Of a DNA stretch of 8,557 bases, positions 7,250 through 8,557 are shown piece after piece (within the stretch, counting starts at the first letter, position 1; the number at the start of each line of letters is the position of its first letter). The position numbers were made by a program, and so were the translations under genes. This stretch comes from Candidatus Nomurabacteria bacterium RIFCSPLOWO2_01_FULL_39_17 (lineage in GTDB: Bacteria; Patescibacteriota; Minisyncoccia; Phycocordibacterales; UBA9973): the NCBI GenBank assembly GCA_001785805.1, contig MFUU01000008.1, positions 1 to 8,557 of the forward strand, read 5' to 3'. The notes below the pieces were generated by a model that searched no databases, was not told where the DNA came from, and saw nothing but the letters and a program-made list of their open reading frames with translations.

Positions 7250-7315
7250 TTGTCCCGATTCTGATTAATCAGAATCGTGGATCCTCGATTTCTTAAATTT
7301 TAGAAATCGGGACAA
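7250..7315. repeat. Nested palindromes between scpB and the Cys-rich protein gene
   Basis: An outer perfect 11-base inverted repeat, TTGTCCCGATT (7250-7260) and AATCGGGACAA (7305-7315), encloses two inner palindromes. The first is a perfect 22-base palindrome at 7256-7277 (half-site CGATTCTGATT). The second has 8-base arms CGATTTCT (7286-7293) and AGAAATCG (7302-7309) around an AT-rich loop. The outer and inner arms share CGATT, so the outer stem and the inner hairpins compete for the same bases. In the transcribed (minus) direction the last stem is followed by an A-run, not a T-run. It ends about 8 bases before the start codon of the Cys-rich protein gene. Confidence 0.78.
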
Positions 7316-7327
7316 TTTTGACATACT

Positions 7328-7891
7328 TTAGTTTGAGCTTCCGTTTTCATTTGAAGACAAATCCATTAAGTTTTGCGCCGAGATTTCGATTGAACTTTTT
7401 GTTTCATTGTATTCGGGTAATTCCTCTACAGATTTTACCCCCATAAATGATAACAAATCAAAACTTGGTTTATAGATGTACCTCCTAGCATCTTTCTCGT
7501 CTATGCTCTTTTCTATCAGCCCGCGGACAGATAAGGATCTTAAAGTGAAACTAGAATTTACCCCCCTGATATAATCAATCTCCGCCCTATTCGCGCCATT
7601 TTTATAAAGAATGATAGAAAGAGTTTCCAAACTCGCTTTTGAGAGCTCTTTATTCAATTCTTCTTTTTGTAGATTTTCTACTATAGCAGACATTTCAGGA
7701 TGCGTACCCAGCATAATTTCAGTGCCATTTTCTTGTAGCACTATTCCCCTATTTTCTAAATTGATTCTTAGGCTCTCTAACGCATCCCTTATTTCTTCTT
7801 TAGAGACTTTTAAAATGCTTGCCAACTTCTCTCGCGATATCGGTTCCCCCTTAAAAAAAAGTATTGCTTCTATCTTTGATTCTAAGTTCAT
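7328..7891 (-). CDS. scpB: Segregation and condensation protein ScpB
   Basis: ScpB binds the ScpA kleisin as a dimer of tandem winged-helix proteins and completes the SMC-ScpAB condensin that organises and segregates the chromosome. The 187 residues match the family length. The first winged helix (about 5-75) opens with the typical IEAILFFKGEPISREKLASIL. The second (about 85-160) has LSKASLETLSIILYKNGANRAEIDYIRGV, then LSVRGLIEK, and ends in FMGVKSVEELPEY. The usual GRP.LY stretch before the last block is DARRYIYKPS here. The Ser/Asn-rich tail (170-187) is probably disordered. The start codon overlaps the scpA stop as ATGA (7888-7891), a hallmark of translational coupling in one operon, which also fixes the start. 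The stop is followed by the nested palindromes, not a clear terminator. Confidence 0.95.
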   Translation of the reverse strand: MNLESKIEAILFFKGEPISREKLASILKVSKEEIRDALESLRINLENRGIVLQENGTEIMLGTHPEMSAIVENLQKEELNKELSKASLETLSIILYKNGANRAEIDYIRGVNSSFTLRSLSVRGLIEKSIDEKDARRYIYKPSFDLLSFMGVKSVEELPEYNETKSSIEISAQNLMDLSSNENGSSN

Positions 7892-8557
7892 ACACTTTTG
7901 CTAATTATAATATCTTCATTATAACTATTTTGCACGGCGTCCAACATACCATTTCTTATAAGTTCCAGCATGGCGAGAAAACTCACTATTACAAAAATTT
8001 TTTCTTCGCGATTTTTTGCATCGCCTACCTGCCGGCCGGTAGGCATGGCGAATTCCTTGAAATTTATGTGCAGTGAATTTTTTATTCTCTCGGTAAGCCT
8101 GTCTATCATTTCTTCTATGCTTATGACCTTCTTCACTTCGACTTCCGGGAGAAATGTCTTCTTTGGTATTCTACCCAACACATCTTGTATTATTACCATC
8201 ATTAATTCTCTGGTGATTTGCTCATCGGGCAAGAAAATCAGAAAGTCAGACTTCCTTTCAAGCGGGGCAAAAATTATTTTCTTGCCGAATTTACTTTTTA
8301 AATTACCAGAAAGTTTAGTAAAAAGTTCATACAACCGCAGTCTTTCTTCCAGATTATGTATATCGCTTTTTTCTTCATCAGTAAGATTTAAGCTTGGAAT
8401 TAAAGATTTTGACTTAATTAAAATCAAAGTAGCCGCCACGACTATAAAACTTGAAATCTCGATGTGATTTTTTTTATTCAAGGTACTTATATATTTGAGA
8501 TAATCTTCTGTGACTTGCGCGAGGGATATTTCGTTTATGAAGAGTTTGCGTTCTTCC
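7888..8557 (-). CDS. scpA: Segregation and condensation protein ScpA, N-terminus outside window
   Basis: Kleisin subunit of SMC-ScpAB condensin. The frame is open to the right edge (222 residues visible). Family sequence continues upstream of the first possible in-window start, a TTG at 8479-8481: FINEISLAQVTEDYLKYI, then the signature SSFIVVAATLILIKSKSLIP. That TTG therefore encodes an internal leucine, and only about 20-30 N-terminal residues (the EGPLDLLL part) should be missing. The N-terminal SMC-neck-binding helices, the central ScpB-binding linker and the C-terminal winged helix (IFVIVSFLAMLELIRNGMLDAVQ) are all recognisable. Residues 171-178 (MPTGRQVG) have no counterpart in the family and are encoded by a GC-rich palindrome just before the C-terminal domain; they are probably an in-frame insertion in a flexible linker. 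The stop overlaps the scpB start. The smc gene is not in the window. Confidence 0.94.
   Translation of the reverse strand, partial: EERKLFINEISLAQVTEDYLKYISTLNKKNHIEISSFIVVAATLILIKSKSLIPSLNLTDEEKSDIHNLEERLRLYELFTKLSGNLKSKFGKKIIFAPLERKSDFLIFLPDEQITRELMMVIIQDVLGRIPKKTFLPEVEVKKVISIEEMIDRLTERIKNSLHINFKEFAMPTGRQVGDAKNREEKIFVIVSFLAMLELIRNGMLDAVQNSYNEDIIISKSV
8023..8044. repeat. GC-rich palindromic element inside scpA
   Basis: This 22-base palindrome has one mismatched pair (10 of 11 pairs match): arms GCCTACC (8023-8029) and GGTAGGC (8038-8044) around TGCCGGCC. It is much richer in G and C than the surrounding coding sequence. Read on the minus strand it encodes PTGRQVG without breaking the scpA frame. 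A GCAT tetramer occurs at 8018-8021 and again at 8043-8046, but the 25-base spacing is not a multiple of three, so a simple target duplication is doubtful. Confidence 0.75.

Noticed and set aside
7317..7322. Perfect TTGACA box on the plus strand
   Set aside because: No plausible -10 box and no plus-strand gene follow; the region downstream is scpB on the other strand.
8018..8046. GCAT target-site duplication flanking the scpA palindrome
   Set aside because: Four bases can match by chance, and the 25-base period would break the reading frame if removed exactly.
7970..8467. Plus-strand open frame of 165 codons opposite scpA
   Set aside because: It lies wholly antisense to the well-conserved scpA frame, with no recognisable domain.
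7888..8481. scpA starting at the TTG at 8479-8481
   Set aside because: ScpA family sequence continues in frame upstream to the window edge (FINEISLAQVTEDYLKYI), so the TTG is an internal leucine codon.

Overview
The window looks like chromosomal DNA from a Patescibacteria/CPR (Parcubacteria-type) bacterium. This is inferred from gene content and style: AT-rich DNA, tightly packed genes, a TraG/VirD4-like ATPase of the sort common in CPR genomes, a very cysteine-rich zinc-ribbon protein of a type I associate with CPR genomes, and short GC-rich palindromes that can sit inside coding sequence (PTGRQVG-type peptide). No rRNA, tRNA, CRISPR array, insertion sequence or phage gene was seen.

Layout. 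Positions 1-788 (+) hold the 3' part of cysS (cysteinyl-tRNA synthetase), entering from the left. It ends tail to tail with, and overlaps by 4 bases, a TerC/Alx-family membrane protein gene (785-1705, -). A 76-base divergent gap separates terC from an agmatinase-type ureohydrolase gene (1782-2666, +). From 2694 to the right edge all genes are on the minus strand. In transcription order they are scpA (enters from beyond the right edge, ends 7888), scpB (start overlaps the scpA stop as ATGA), a 577-residue Cys-rich zinc-ribbon protein, a VirD4/TraG-like ATPase, and dnaJ.

How the genes relate. scpA-scpB is a clear operon encoding the kleisin and its partner in the SMC-ScpAB chromosome condensin. 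The other minus-strand genes are co-directional, but each is separated from the next by a 75-115 base gap filled by a different inverted-repeat element, so a single operon is not certain. CysRS, DnaJ and ScpAB are housekeeping functions, the agmatinase points to polyamine metabolism, and TerC to metal (probably Mn) handling. The ATPase and the zinc-ribbon protein are the accessory, poorly understood genes.

Most notable: (i) four unrelated palindromic elements in about 4.3 kb, three filling gene gaps and one inserted in frame inside scpA; (ii) the Cys-rich protein, with related zinc-ribbon modules at both ends and an internal repeat; (iii) a heptad TAGGC-type repeat that contains a possible dnaJ start codon; (iv) no recognisable Shine-Dalgarno sequence at any visible start. 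No gap longer than 300 bases lacks a gene. I see no convincing wholly new multi-gene system; the zinc-ribbon protein and the palindromes are the best leads.
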